A model generated the notes under the pieces. That model ran no database searches and had not been told where the DNA came from. It was given only the letters and a program-made list of their open reading frames with translations. Of a stretch of DNA of 62,264 nt, positions 7,770 through 15,721 are shown in pieces. The position numbers and the translations under genes were made by a program. The DNA is from Clostridiales bacterium. Lineage in GTDB: Bacteria; Bacillota; Clostridia; Oscillospirales; Oscillospiraceae. How positions within the stretch are numbered: the stretch's first letter is position 1; each line of letters begins with the position of its first letter. The DNA is taken from NCBI GenBank assembly GCA_020859945.1, contig JAJBVG010000063.1:1-62264 (forward strand). The letters run 5' to 3'.

Positions 7770-9497
7770 ATGCACGGCTACGAAAAGTACATTCCCTTTG
7801 TCCCCCAGCCCATCGAGAACCGCACCTGGCCGGACAACACCATCACCAAGGCCCCCATCTGGTGCTCCGTGGACCTGCGGGACGGCAACCAGGCCCTCAT
7901 CGACCCCATGAACATGGACGAAAAGCTGGAGATGTTCCACATGTTGGTGGATGAGATCGGCGTGAAAGAGGTGGAAATTGGGTTCCCCTCCGCCTCCGAC
8001 ACCGACTATGACATCTGCCGGGAGCTGATCGAAGGAGGCCACATTCCCGACGACGTGACCATCCAGGTGCTGGTGCAGGCCCGTCCCCACCTCATCAAAA
8101 AGACCTTCGAGGCCATTCAGGGGGCCAAACACGTCATTTTCCACTTCTACAACTCCACCTCCACCCTCCAGCGGCAGGTGGTGTTCCGCACCGACGTGGC
8201 GGGGGTGAAGCAGATCGCCATCGACGCCGCCGATTTGATTTACGAAATGGCCCAGCCCGTCATCGCCTCCGGCATGGATCTGCGGTATGAGTATTCCCCC
8301 GAATCCTTCATGGGCACCGAGATGGACGCGGCGGTGGAGATTTGCGCCGCCGTGCTGGACCACCTCCACGCCGACGAGGACCACAAGGTCATCCTGAACC
8401 TGCCCACCACCGTAGAGAATTGTATGCCCAACCAGTTCGCGGACGAGATGGAGTATTTCATCCGCAAGCTGCCCGGACGGGAGCGGGCCATCATCTCCCT
8501 GCACCCCCACAATGACCGGGGCTGCGGCGTGGCCACTACCGAGGCCGGTCTGCTGGCCGGAGCCGAGCGGGTGGAGGCCTGTCTCTTTGGCAACGGTGAG
8601 CGCACCGGCAACGTGGACATGATCACCGTGGCTATGAATATGTACGTCCAGGGGGTGGACCCGGAGCTGGACCTGAGCCACATGGAGCGCATCATCGAGA
8701 TGTACGAGCGCTGCACCAAGATGAAGGTGCCGGAGCGCCAGCCCTACGCCGGGGACCTGGTGTTCACCGCCTTTTCCGGCAGTCACCAGGACGCCATCAA
8801 CAAGGGCTTCAACTACATGGCGGAGACCGGCACCGACAAGTGGATGGTCCCCTACCTGCCCATCAACCCGGAGGACCTGGGCCGGTCTTATGAGCCGGTG
8901 CGCATCAACTCCCAGTCCGGCAAGGGCGGCGCGGCCTTCATTATGCACCACAAGTTTGGCTTCGACCTGCCCAAGGCCATGCACCCGGAGTTCGGTGCGG
9001 TGGTCCAGGCGGAATCTGACCGCCAGGGCGTGGAGCTGAAGCCGGAGACCATCTACCGCCTGTTCGAGCAGGAGTACCTGAAGGTGGACGGCCCCTATCG
9101 CCTCATCAGCAACAAGCTGGGCGCTACGGTGGAGAACGGCGTGGCTCACTCCCACTTCTACGGCAAGCTCCAGCACAAGGACACCGTCTTTGAGGTCATC
9201 GGCAACGGCAACGGCCCCATCGACGCCTTCTTCAACGCCATCCACGGGGAGCGGATGGACCGCTACCAGTTCATCGACTACAAGGAGCACGCCATCAGCC
9301 AAGGCTCCGACTCCATGGCCGTGGCCTATATCCAGCTGCGCAACCAGGAGGGCGACGACATCTTCGGCGTGGGCATGGACCACAACATCTCCATGGCCTC
9401 CATCAAGGGCATCCTCTGCGCCATCAACCGGGGCAAGGCCCTGGAGCATCGGAAGGAAGCGGAGGCAGCCGCTAAAGCGTCCGGCGATGAGGCGTAA
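7770..9497 (+). CDS. leuA: 2-isopropylmalate synthase (LeuA type 2)
   Basis: Condenses 2-ketoisovalerate with acetyl-CoA, the first step of leucine synthesis. 575 residues from the ATG at 7770 (GGAGGA 8-9 nt upstream); the length and N-terminus (PFVPQPIENRTWPDN) match the long, yeast/actinobacterial-type LeuA. The HMGL-like TIM barrel has DLRDGNQALIDPM, and HPHNDRGCGVATTEAGL carries metal-binding His residues. GNGERTGNVD ends the catalytic part, followed by the C-terminal allosteric LeuA dimer domain. Expression is probably set by the T-box leader. No other leu genes are adjacent, so the rest of the pathway must be elsewhere. Confidence 0.96.
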   Translation: MHGYEKYIPFVPQPIENRTWPDNTITKAPIWCSVDLRDGNQALIDPMNMDEKLEMFHMLVDEIGVKEVEIGFPSASDTDYDICRELIEGGHIPDDVTIQVLVQARPHLIKKTFEAIQGAKHVIFHFYNSTSTLQRQVVFRTDVAGVKQIAIDAADLIYEMAQPVIASGMDLRYEYSPESFMGTEMDAAVEICAAVLDHLHADEDHKVILNLPTTVENCMPNQFADEMEYFIRKLPGRERAIISLHPHNDRGCGVATTEAGLLAGAERVEACLFGNGERTGNVDMITVAMNMYVQGVDPELDLSHMERIIEMYERCTKMKVPERQPYAGDLVFTAFSGSHQDAINKGFNYMAETGTDKWMVPYLPINPEDLGRSYEPVRINSQSGKGGAAFIMHHKFGFDLPKAMHPEFGAVVQAESDRQGVELKPETIYRLFEQEYLKVDGPYRLISNKLGATVENGVAHSHFYGKLQHKDTVFEVIGNGNGPIDAFFNAIHGERMDRYQFIDYKEHAISQGSDSMAVAYIQLRNQEGDDIFGVGMDHNISMASIKGILCAINRGKALEHRKEAEAAAKASGDEA

Positions 9498-9551
9498 GTG
9501 CCGCGCATAAAAAATATACACCGTTCCGGGCGTTCTTGCCTGGATTGACGG

Positions 9552-9580
9552 TTGCCAAATCCCACAGGCTGTGTTATAAT
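9552..9580 (+). promoter_or_regulatory. Promoter of nrdR
   Basis: TTGCCA (9552-9557), 17-nt spacer, TATAAT (9575-9580), with TG one base before the -10 box. Confidence 0.75.
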
Positions 9581-9631
9581 TTTAACAATTAAAACAGCGA
9601 AACGAACTGCGCGGAAAAGGAGTGGTCGCCC

Positions 9632-10087
9632 ATGAAATGCCCTTTTTGCGGATATAACGACAGCAAGGTGGTGGATTCCCGCCACGCCGACGAGGGCGAC
9701 AGCATCCGCCGCCGCCGGGTGTGCCTGAGCTGCGGCAAGCGCTTCACCACCTACGAGACGGTGGAGCAGGTGCCGCTGATGGTCATCAAACGGGACGGCA
9801 GCCGCCAGGCGTTTGACCGGCAGAAAATGCTCCGGGGGATGATCCGGGCGTGTTACAAGCGGCCCGTCTCCACCGAGACGCTGGAACAGATCAGCATCGA
9901 GATCGAGCAGGAGCTGCGCAACACCCTGACCCTGGAGGTCTCCGCCGAGCAGGTGGGGGAGCTGGTTATGGCGAAGCTGAAAGAGGTGGACGACGTGTCC
10001 TATGTCCGCTTCGCCTCGGTGTACCGCCAGTTCCGGGACATCACCACCTTCCGGGACGAACTGGACAAGCTGCTCTCCCAGAAGTGA
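9632..10087 (+). CDS. nrdR: Transcriptional repressor NrdR
   Basis: Regulator of ribonucleotide reductase genes, 151 residues, the usual length. The N-terminal zinc ribbon has paired cysteines in [16 protein letters not shown] and [12 protein letters not shown]; the nucleotide-sensing ATP-cone follows ([16 protein letters not shown]). A GGAG ribosome binding site precedes the ATG. No nrd genes are in the window, so its targets lie elsewhere. Monocistronic between its own promoter and a terminator. Confidence 0.97.
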   Translation: MKCPFCGYNDSKVVDSRHADEGDSIRRRRVCLSCGKRFTTYETVEQVPLMVIKRDGSRQAFDRQKMLRGMIRACYKRPVSTETLEQISIEIEQELRNTLTLEVSAEQVGELVMAKLKEVDDVSYVRFASVYRQFRDITTFRDELDKLLSQK

Positions 10088-10120
10088 GATGGGAATCGCG
10101 ATCCCTCATAAACGAAACAA

Positions 10121-10161
10121 ACCCGCACACCGGTTTTTGAAGCCCGGTGTGCGGGTATTTT
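10121..10161 (+). terminator. Bidirectional terminator between nrdR and the TVP38-family gene
   Basis: Stem ACCCGCACACCGG (10121-10133) / CCGGTGTGCGGGT (10144-10156). T-rich tracts follow in both directions, serving the converging genes. Confidence 0.85.
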
Positions 10162-10165
10162 GCGT

Positions 10166-10870
10166 TCAATTTTCGCCCTGGGGCCTCCGGTGGAGCCGCG
10201 AGAGCGCCCAGTCCTGAATTTTGTCGCCGTAGAGCAGCCCCAGCACGAAGAGGCACACCCCCGCCGCCGCCACCAGCGGCAGCGCCCAGGTGGGGAGGGA
10301 GAACAGCGAGGCCCCCATCGCCGAGGCCACGAACAGTCCCCAGTGGCGGGTCAGCAGGACGATGAGGGCGAAACGCCGGTGGGGGATGTCCGTCAGCCCC
10401 GCCAGAATGCAAATCAGGTCGTCCGGGAAGAAGGGAAACAGGAACACCATCACCAGAAAGCTGTCCCGCTTGCGCCCGATCAGGTCCAGGTATTTGGAGG
10501 GCAGTTTTCGGCTGGCCACCCCCATGGCCCAGTCCCGCGCCAGCGTCCGGGCCAGGGAGAAGGTGATGAGACTGCCAAGATTCACTGCCAGAAAGGTGAG
10601 GAGGAACCCCCAACCCAGGCCGAAGCAGGCCCCGCCCGCCATGGCGGTCAGGTTGCTGGGGATGGGTGCGATGATGACGCTGGAGAGCTGCAACAGGAAA
10701 AACACCAGATGGGACCAGGGGGCGGAATCGGCCAGAAACTCCCGCAGGTTGTCCACACTTTTCAGGCTGTGGAGCGCGCCGGTTTTCCAGAGAAAGAGGG
10801 AAAGGGCCAGCAGGAGGACGATGGCGGCGGCAATGGCGAAAAACCATTGTTTGGAATGTTTCGTGTTCAA
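10166..10870 (-). CDS. TVP38/TMEM64 family membrane protein
   Basis: Polytopic inner-membrane protein of the DedA-like VTT superfamily, probably a lipid scramblase or transporter by family. About six hydrophobic segments. The conserved core has PIPSNLTAMAGGACFG, followed by GSLITFSLARTLAR and FLFPFFPDDLICILAGL. The start is uncertain. I prefer TTG at 10870 (MNTKHSKQWFF), 234 aa, because AGAAGG lies just upstream and the length fits the family; an in-frame ATG near 10930 would add 20 residues of basic sequence. Converges with nrdR. Confidence 0.82.
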   Translation of the reverse strand: MNTKHSKQWFFAIAAAIVLLLALSLFLWKTGALHSLKSVDNLREFLADSAPWSHLVFFLLQLSSVIIAPIPSNLTAMAGGACFGLGWGFLLTFLAVNLGSLITFSLARTLARDWAMGVASRKLPSKYLDLIGRKRDSFLVMVFLFPFFPDDLICILAGLTDIPHRRFALIVLLTRHWGLFVASAMGASLFSLPTWALPLVAAAGVCLFVLGLLYGDKIQDWALSRLHRRPQGEN

Positions 10871-11064
10871 AAGGACCCTTCTTCCCCAGGTTTTGTGGAT
10901 TTTGTGGACTTTATAGCTGTATGGTAGCATATCTGGGGGAAAAAGAACAGTCCTTTTTAAGAATTTTAACAAAAGATTTGAAATATTTATGAAATCTTCC
11001 TGTTTGGACGGCATAGCCCCGCGATTTTCCGCATAGGATTCACCAGCAAAGGAGGGGGTCAGGG

Positions 11065-11571
11065 ATGGAACGGGAGCTTCCACTGTACGAAAACGGCGTT
11101 TTGCGGGGGCACATCCTCTGCAAGGACGAGGGCTGCTACATGACTTTTTCGGTGGACGCGCCTCTCTTGGGCGGCGGCGTGAAAAAGGTCTGGCTGTTCT
11201 CCGAGAGCGGCGGGCGGCTGCTGCTGGGGACGCTGGTCCCGGAGGGGCAGCGGCTCCGGCTCCGGCGGCGCATTTCCCACTCTGACCTCCGGTTCCGGGG
11301 CATGGCCGCGCCCACCTCCGGGCAAATCAATCCCCGGGAGGCCGCGCCAGGTTGGAGCGGCCTCTCTACGCTGCCGCTCCATGACCCGGAGCTGTCCGCC
11401 GCCCTCACCGGCTTGCAGGGCAGCTGGCGCAGAGACGGGGACAGCGTGGAGCTGCGCTTTCCCTGGCAGGTAGGGCAGGCGGTGCCGGTGGTCAGCCGCT
11501 TTTGTCTGGGTCAGCCGGGGGACGGCTGGTGGCGGCTGCGGCTGCCCATCAGCGAAACCGCCAACGGGTAA
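11065..11571 (+). CDS. Hypothetical protein, 168 aa
   Basis: Soluble, arginine- and tryptophan-containing protein without signal peptide, starting at an ATG with AAAGGAGG upstream. It consists of beta-rich segments (MERELPLYENGVLRGHIL; VWLFSESGGRLLLGTLVPEG; WWRLRLPISETANG at the end). I do not recognise a family. Strong ribosome binding site, typical codon use and a terminator directly after the stop make it a real gene. Confidence 0.7.
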   Translation: MERELPLYENGVLRGHILCKDEGCYMTFSVDAPLLGGGVKKVWLFSESGGRLLLGTLVPEGQRLRLRRRISHSDLRFRGMAAPTSGQINPREAAPGWSGLSTLPLHDPELSAALTGLQGSWRRDGDSVELRFPWQVGQAVPVVSRFCLGQPGDGWWRLRLPISETANG

Positions 11572-11577
11572 AACAGA

Positions 11578-11625
11578 ACGCCTCCGCGCTGCTTGCAGAT
11601 AACAGGCAGCGCAGAGGCGTGTTTT
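11578..11625 (+). terminator. Terminator after the 168-aa gene
   Basis: Stem ACGCCTCCGCGCTGC (11578-11592) / GCAGCGCAGAGGCGT (11606-11620) with one mismatch, then GTTTTG. Confidence 0.8.
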
Positions 11626-11680
11626 GTGTGTTTCAACCTTATGCTTCTTTGGAGAAAGGGCAAACCATAAGATAAGCACT

Positions 11681-11741
11681 ATCCCCTCTTGCCTCCCCTG
11701 AAAGGGGAGGTGGCGCGGCGTAAGCCGCGGCGGAGGGGTTT
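11681..11741. repeat. Folded intergenic repeat (cloverleaf-like, REP/MITE-type)
   Basis: An outer pair CCCCTC/GAGGGG (11683-11688, 11733-11738) encloses two hairpins: CCTCCCC-TGAAA-GGGGAGG (11692-11710) and CGCGGC-GTAA-GCCGCG (11714-11729). Elements with the same CCTCCCC/GGGGAGGTGGC opening are common between genes of gut Clostridia. No coding potential; immediately upstream of the CRISPR leader. Confidence 0.6.
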
Positions 11742-11763
11742 CCAGCGCGGTTTCATTTTGCTA

Positions 11764-11793
11764 TTGACAGACCATATATGGGTGTGGTATAGT
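11764..11793 (+). promoter_or_regulatory. Promoter in the CRISPR leader
   Basis: TTGACA (11764-11769), 18-nt spacer, TATAGT (11788-11793), about 20 nt before the first repeat. It points into the array and fits plus-strand crRNA transcription. Confidence 0.65.
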
Positions 11794-11814
11794 AAAGATA
11801 CACAAATGGTTGTT

Positions 11815-12094
11815 GTGTTTTCTTACCTCTAAGGGATTGATACAATTCTGTGCATGTTATCTGATACTTGTCATCGAGTGTTTTCTTACCTCTAAGGGAT
11901 TGATACGACTGTCCGTCCAACGGCCGCATCATCAGCGGTTTCAAGTGTTTTCTTACCTCTAAGGGATTGATACTAGGAAATGTCGCAATGAACAACTCCC
12001 GACATGAAAACTGTGTTTTCTTACCTCTAAGGGATTGATACTCTTTTACTCCTAAATCGTGTACATGCAATATAGTGTTTTCTTACCTCTAAGG
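11815..12094 (+). CRISPR. Small CRISPR array, 4 spacers, no adjacent cas genes
   Basis: A 29-nt repeat beginning GTGTTTTCTTACC and ending GGGATTGATAC occurs identically at 11815-11843, 11878-11906, 11945-11973 and 12013-12041. A fifth copy at 12075-12094 keeps only its first 20 nt. The four spacers (34, 38, 39 and 33 nt) are unrelated to each other. The repeat end ATTGATAC is close to the ATTGAAAC handle of many type I-B and type III repeats, and the repeat has a short CCT/AGG dyad. The truncated last copy marks the distal end and puts the leader on the left, in agreement with the promoter at 11764. No cas gene is present in the window. Confidence 0.85.
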
Positions 12095-12112
12095 ACTCTA
12101 CCCACAACAACC

Positions 12113-12155
12113 AAAAACCGGGACAGACGAACCAACCACGTCTGTCCCGGTTTTT
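12113..12155. terminator. Bidirectional terminator after the CRISPR array
   Basis: 17-bp stem, AAAAACCGGGACAGACG (12113-12129) with its complement (12139-12155), ending in TTTTT in both directions. Confidence 0.85.
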
Positions 12156-12197
12156 GCATTTTGATATTCCCTTGGACCGGCCTGACCGCCCGGACAC

Positions 12198-12237
12198 AAA
12201 AACCCCCTCCGCCATGCGCTGGCACGGCAGAGGGGGT
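12198..12237 (-). terminator. Terminator of the TrpXYZ-like ABC operon
   Basis: On the minus strand ACCCCCTCTGCC and GGCGGAGGGGGT pair around an 11-nt loop and are followed by TTTTTG. Confidence 0.85.
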
Positions 12238-12259
12238 GTACGTTGTATGGGGCGCTATA

Positions 12260-13093
12260 TCATTTTTTCCCTTCCGCGCCGCTCTCCTGCACCGTAGAGA
12301 GCAAAATGCGGTCGTTGTCAAATTCCTTGCCGGTGCCCACGCTGAACTTCTCCAGCAGGTCCTCCACGGTCATTTTGGCCCGCTCCGGGCCGGAGACGTC
12401 AAGGACGATGTGGCCGGAGTCCATCATCAGCGTCCGGTTGCCCAGCTCCAGGGCCTGGTGCATGTTGTGCGTGACCATCAGGCAGGTGATGTTCCGCTCC
12501 GCCACGATGCGCTTGGTCAGGTCCAGCACCTTTTCCGCGGTGCCGGGGTCCAGGGCGGCGGTGTGCTCGTCCAGCAGCAGCAGCTTGGGGGTGACGATGG
12601 TGGCCATCAGCAGGGTCAGCGCCTGGCGCTGCCCGCCGGAGAGAAGGCCCACCGGGTTTTTCATCCGGTCCTCCAGCCCCATGTTCAGCATGGCCAGGTG
12701 TTCCCGGAACATCTCCCGCTCTTTGGCGGAGACCCGGCTCAGAAAGGCGTGCCTGCCTTTGGAGGCCCGGAGGTAGGCCACCGTCAGGTTTTCCTCGATG
12801 GTCATGTTGGGGGCGGTGCCCTTCATGGGGTCCTGGAACAGGTGGCCCAGATACCGCGCCCGCTCGTATTCCGGCTTGTAGGTGATGTTCTCCCCGTCCA
12901 GGGCCACCAGGCCCTCATCGATGTAAAAGCCGCCGCAGATGGCGTTGAACAGGGTGGACTTGCCCGCGCCATTGGAGCCGATGATGGTGATGAAATCCCC
13001 GTCGGGGACGTCCAGCGACACCCGGTCCAAAGCGGTTTTCTGGTTGACGGTGCCGGGGTTGAAGGTCTTGGAGATGTTGGTCAGTTTCAGCAT
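12260..13093 (-). CDS. ABC transporter ATP-binding protein (TrpXYZ-like system)
   Basis: ATPase of a three-gene importer, 277 residues. Walker A GSNGAGKST, signature LLSGGQRQALTLLMA, Walker B LLLLDEHTAALDPGT and H-loop VTHNMHQAL are all intact. The ATG at 13093 overlaps the stop of the permease gene by a few bases, so the two are translationally coupled. Sequence and gene set match the COG1101/COG4120/COG2984 class, some members of which import tryptophan or tyrosine. The substrate here is not established. Confidence 0.93.
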   Translation of the reverse strand: MLKLTNISKTFNPGTVNQKTALDRVSLDVPDGDFITIIGSNGAGKSTLFNAICGGFYIDEGLVALDGENITYKPEYERARYLGHLFQDPMKGTAPNMTIEENLTVAYLRASKGRHAFLSRVSAKEREMFREHLAMLNMGLEDRMKNPVGLLSGGQRQALTLLMATIVTPKLLLLDEHTAALDPGTAEKVLDLTKRIVAERNITCLMVTHNMHQALELGNRTLMMDSGHIVLDVSGPERAKMTVEDLLEKFSVGTGKEFDNDRILLSTVQESGAEGKK

Positions 13094-14175
13094 ACTTTAC
13101 CACCTCTTACCTTTCGGTCAGCCAGGGCGAACCACACCGCCGCCGCCAGGCACAGCACCGCCAGCAGCACCGCCAGCGCCCGGGAGACGGGCAGCAGCAC
13201 CGCCCAGGCCACACAGCCGACGGTCAGTACAGCCAGGAACAGCGTCATTAATCGGTAAAAGCTCCTGCCGGAGAGGGCCATTTTCTTCTGCTGGAAGTCG
13301 ATGAGCTTTTTGATCTGAGGGGAGGCGATGGCCACGGCCACGATGAGGGCGGAGACCAGCTTCAGTGCCGAGGCGGGCAGGTTGAACCGCAGGGCGATGG
13401 CGACGATGACCCGGTACAGGCAGCTGCCCAGCACCACGCCCACGGCCCGCAGGGGGATGGTCCCCCGGTTGCCCACCAGGGTCTCGCCGATGATGAGGGA
13501 GGCCAGGGCGATGGTCACCATGCCCGACCCCATGTTGATGTCGCAGGACTTCTGATATTCCCCCAGCAGACAGCCCCCCAGCCCGGTGATGGCCCCGGAG
13601 ATACACAGGCCCACCGTGGTGGTGAAAGCCGGGTTGATGGAGGAGGATTTGACCATGTCAGCGTTGTCGCCGGTGGCCCGGATGGAGAGGCCCAGCCGGG
13701 TGTTCAGGAATTGCAGCAGCAGCACCAGCACGACAGCCGTAAACAGCAGCCCCACGATGAGCTTGTAGTAGTCCGCCAGGGGGGTGCCGGAGAGGGCGGA
13801 TTTCATCATGGTGAAAACCGTCTCGGTGCTGTTCAGGCTCAGGGTGGACTTGCCCATGATGAGGATGTTGACGGTATAGAGGCCGGTGTTGACGATGATA
13901 CCGGCCAGCAGGCTCTCGACCCCCAGCCGGGTCTGGAGGAACGCCGTCACGAAGCCGGAGAGCATACAGGCTCCCATGGCCGCGAACAGCGCCAGGATGG
14001 GGTGGCCCGCGATGGCCACCACGGAACCCACCGCGCAGCCCAGGGTAAAGCAGCCGTCGGTGGACAGGTCGCAGACGTTCAGCATGGAGTAGCTCAGGAA
14101 CAGCGCCAGGGCCACCAGCGCGTAGATCACGCCCAGCTCCAGCGCGCTTTGGATGATGCTCCAGGTGATAAACAT
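13087..14175 (-). CDS. ABC transporter permease (TrpXYZ-like, COG4120)
   Basis: Integral membrane permease of the branched-chain amino acid/ribose-like superfamily, 362 residues. About eight core membrane helices include LSYSMLNVCDLSTDGCFTLG and RATGDNADMVKSSSIN, the cytoplasmic coupling loop. After the core comes an additional hydrophobic pair near the C-terminus (about residues 305-350), longer than the roughly 300 residues usual for the family, followed by a basic tail. Lies between binding-protein and ATPase genes in one minus-strand operon. Confidence 0.9.
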   Translation of the reverse strand: MFITWSIIQSALELGVIYALVALALFLSYSMLNVCDLSTDGCFTLGCAVGSVVAIAGHPILALFAAMGACMLSGFVTAFLQTRLGVESLLAGIIVNTGLYTVNILIMGKSTLSLNSTETVFTMMKSALSGTPLADYYKLIVGLLFTAVVLVLLLQFLNTRLGLSIRATGDNADMVKSSSINPAFTTTVGLCISGAITGLGGCLLGEYQKSCDINMGSGMVTIALASLIIGETLVGNRGTIPLRAVGVVLGSCLYRVIVAIALRFNLPASALKLVSALIVAVAIASPQIKKLIDFQQKKMALSGRSFYRLMTLFLAVLTVGCVAWAVLLPVSRALAVLLAVLCLAAAVWFALADRKVRGGKVC

Positions 14176-14215
14176 GGCAAAACCGCCTCTTTTCGCTCAA
14201 AAGTCAGAGAGTAGA

Positions 14216-14247
14216 TTGGGGATAAGGGCGAAAGCTCTTATCCCCAA
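14216..14247 (-). other. Intercistronic hairpin between binding-protein and permease genes
   Basis: An 11-bp inverted repeat TTGGGGATAAG / CTTATCCCCAA with a 10-nt loop lies just after the binding-protein stop. There is no T-run on the transcribed side, so it is more likely an mRNA-stabilising or processing hairpin than a terminator. This would raise binding-protein output over the membrane subunits. Confidence 0.5.
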
Positions 14248-14278
14248 AAAAGTGCTGGAAATCAGAGAAAGGCAGAGC

Positions 14279-15403
14279 TTACTCGAACTCCTCCGCGGTC
14301 TGGATCTCCACGACCTCGGTGCAGAGAGGCGCGAAAGTTTCCTTGATGGTGTCCAGGTCGAAGCCGATGGCCTCGCAGGTCTCGGTGTTGATGGTGGCGA
14401 TGCCGTTGTCGAAGGTCATGACGGGGGTGGTGGCGGGGTCAGCATCGTTCACCAACAGGTCTACCACCATGTCGGCGGTCATGACGCCCAGGTTGGAGTA
14501 GTCCACGCCGTAGCCGCAGAACGCGCCGTTCAGGGCGAAGGAGTCCGCGCCGGCGTAGTGGGGGATCTGGGCCTCCTGGAGCAGCTCATAGATGGTCAGC
14601 TCGGCGGTCATGACGGTGTTGTCGGAGGGAGTGAACACCGCGTCCACGCCGTCGGTGATGAGGCTCTGGGTGGCCAGCAGGATGTCGTCGGTGGTGGAGC
14701 CGGTCTTTTCCTCGTAGGCGATGCCGTTCTCATCGCACCAGGCTTTGGCGTCCTCGATGGGCTGGGTGGAGGAATCCTGAGCGGTGTCGTACAGCAGACC
14801 CACCAGCGCCAGGTCGGGGTCGGCGGCCAGCATCAGGTTCATGATGGCGGTGGTGTCCAGCGCGTCAGAGGTGCCGGTCACGTTGCCGCCCGGCTCATCC
14901 ATAGACTCCACCAGGCCAGCGCCCACGGGGTCGGAGACGGCGGAGAACACCACGGGGATGTCGGTGTCCTCAGTGGTGGCCTGCATGACGGTGGCGACGG
15001 GGGTGGCCACGGCCACGATCACGTCCACCTGGCTGGCGACCATGTCCGCGCCGATCTGGTTCAGCACGGTGGCGTCGGCCTGAGCGTTGTCGTAGTTCAC
15101 TTCAAAGGTGCAGCCCAGTTCTTCGCCCTTGGCGGCCAGCTCGGTCTGGATGTTCTCCACGATCTGGTTCAGGGAAGCGTCGTCCACCCAGTTGACGATG
15201 CCCACGGTGTAGGTCTCGCCGGAAGCGTCGGCGGCAGCGGCCTCGGCGGAGCTGTCGGCGGTCTCGTCAGCGGTGGCGGCGTCCTCGGTGGCGGCGGAGG
15301 ACGTGGTATCCTCCGTGGTGGCGGCGGAGCTGGAGCTGCCTCCGCAGGCCGCCAGGCTCAGGGTCATTGCCAGGGCCAGCAGCAGGGCAAACATTTTTTT
15401 CAT
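14279..15403 (-). CDS. ABC transporter substrate-binding lipoprotein (COG2984)
   Basis: Extracytoplasmic solute receptor, 374 residues from the ATG at 15403 (CGAGGAGG upstream; a TTG one codon earlier is ignored). Lipoprotein signal peptide MKKMFALLLALAMTLSLAAC with the lipid-anchoring Cys at 20, then a Ser/Ala/Thr/Glu-rich linker to about residue 65, then a two-lobed binding fold (TYTVGIVNWVDDASLNQIVENI, QVDVIVAVATPVATVM, PVVFSAVSDPVGAGLVES). The VSDPVGAGLV stretch is characteristic of ABC_sub_bind proteins. First gene of the operon, behind a promoter and an attenuator-like leader. Confidence 0.93.
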   Translation of the reverse strand: MKKMFALLLALAMTLSLAACGGSSSSAATTEDTTSSAATEDAATADETADSSAEAAAADASGETYTVGIVNWVDDASLNQIVENIQTELAAKGEELGCTFEVNYDNAQADATVLNQIGADMVASQVDVIVAVATPVATVMQATTEDTDIPVVFSAVSDPVGAGLVESMDEPGGNVTGTSDALDTTAIMNLMLAADPDLALVGLLYDTAQDSSTQPIEDAKAWCDENGIAYEEKTGSTTDDILLATQSLITDGVDAVFTPSDNTVMTAELTIYELLQEAQIPHYAGADSFALNGAFCGYGVDYSNLGVMTADMVVDLLVNDADPATTPVMTFDNGIATINTETCEAIGFDLDTIKETFAPLCTEVVEIQTAEEFE

Positions 15404-15455
15404 CAATAAGGACCTCCTCGATCTTTTTCAGGACGGTTACAGGAGCGATGCAGAA

Positions 15456-15516
15456 AGAAAAAGCACCCCTCATCCCCACCTCGGGACAAGAGCTGCTGCT
15501 TTCGCGGCGGCACCCA
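15456..15516 (-). promoter_or_regulatory. Attenuator-like leader with T-box-like core before the binding-protein gene
   Basis: In minus-strand RNA, GGGTGCCGCCGCGAAAGC (15516 downward) resembles the T-box core GGGTGGNACCGCG. It is followed by a terminator whose arms AGCA-G-CTCTTGTCCC and GGGATGAGGG-G-TGCT pair around GAGGTG and end in TTTTTC (15456-15497). Further upstream, a CGTTGC-GGGA-GCAACG hairpin sits at 15545-15560. The leader is too short for a normal stem I, and the tRNA-pairing UGGN is UGCC here. Control by attenuation is likely; the ligand is unknown. Confidence 0.55.
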
Positions 15517-15574
15517 AACTGGCAGTCATTGCCGACGGGAAGTACGTTGCTCCCGCAACGATTTACCAACGTTT

Positions 15575-15603
15575 AGTATAACGGGGTTTTCTGCGTTTGT
15601 CAA
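15575..15603 (-). promoter_or_regulatory. Promoter of the TrpXYZ-like operon
   Basis: Minus strand: TTGACA (15603-15598), 17-nt spacer, TATACT (15580-15575). Near-perfect sigma-A promoter. Confidence 0.85.
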
Positions 15604-15608
15604 TGTTT

Positions 15609-15640
15609 CCGGCGGGGATTTGTGCGGAAATACCCGCCGG
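15609..15640. repeat. Inverted repeat upstream of the TrpXYZ-like promoter
   Basis: CCGGCGGG (15609-15616) and CCCGCCGG (15633-15640) directly precede the -35 box. It has no T-run on the minus side. It could be a weak terminator of apbE or a protein site. Confidence 0.35.
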
Positions 15641-15721
15641 GGTTTCGTTTTAACGCCGCCGGGAGGGGCGCAGGAAAAAGCAACCGTTGTCCAAAGGTCG
15701 GCAGACGGCTGCTGATTCGCC

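Noticed and set aside
7428-9521. 697-codon minus-strand frame over leuA
   Set aside because: Shadow of leuA and its leader; no recognisable domain.
9545-9580. TTGACG as -35 box for nrdR
   Set aside because: The spacer to TATAAT would be 24 nt; TTGCCA at 9552 gives 17.
11753-12070. 105-codon minus-strand frame with repeated SLRGKKT
   Set aside because: The periodic peptide is just the translated CRISPR repeats.
15537-15560. Pseudoknot between the GGGA loop and a downstream UCCC in the TrpXYZ-like leader
   Set aside because: All four loop bases would have to pair with almost no connecting nucleotides, which is sterically doubtful.
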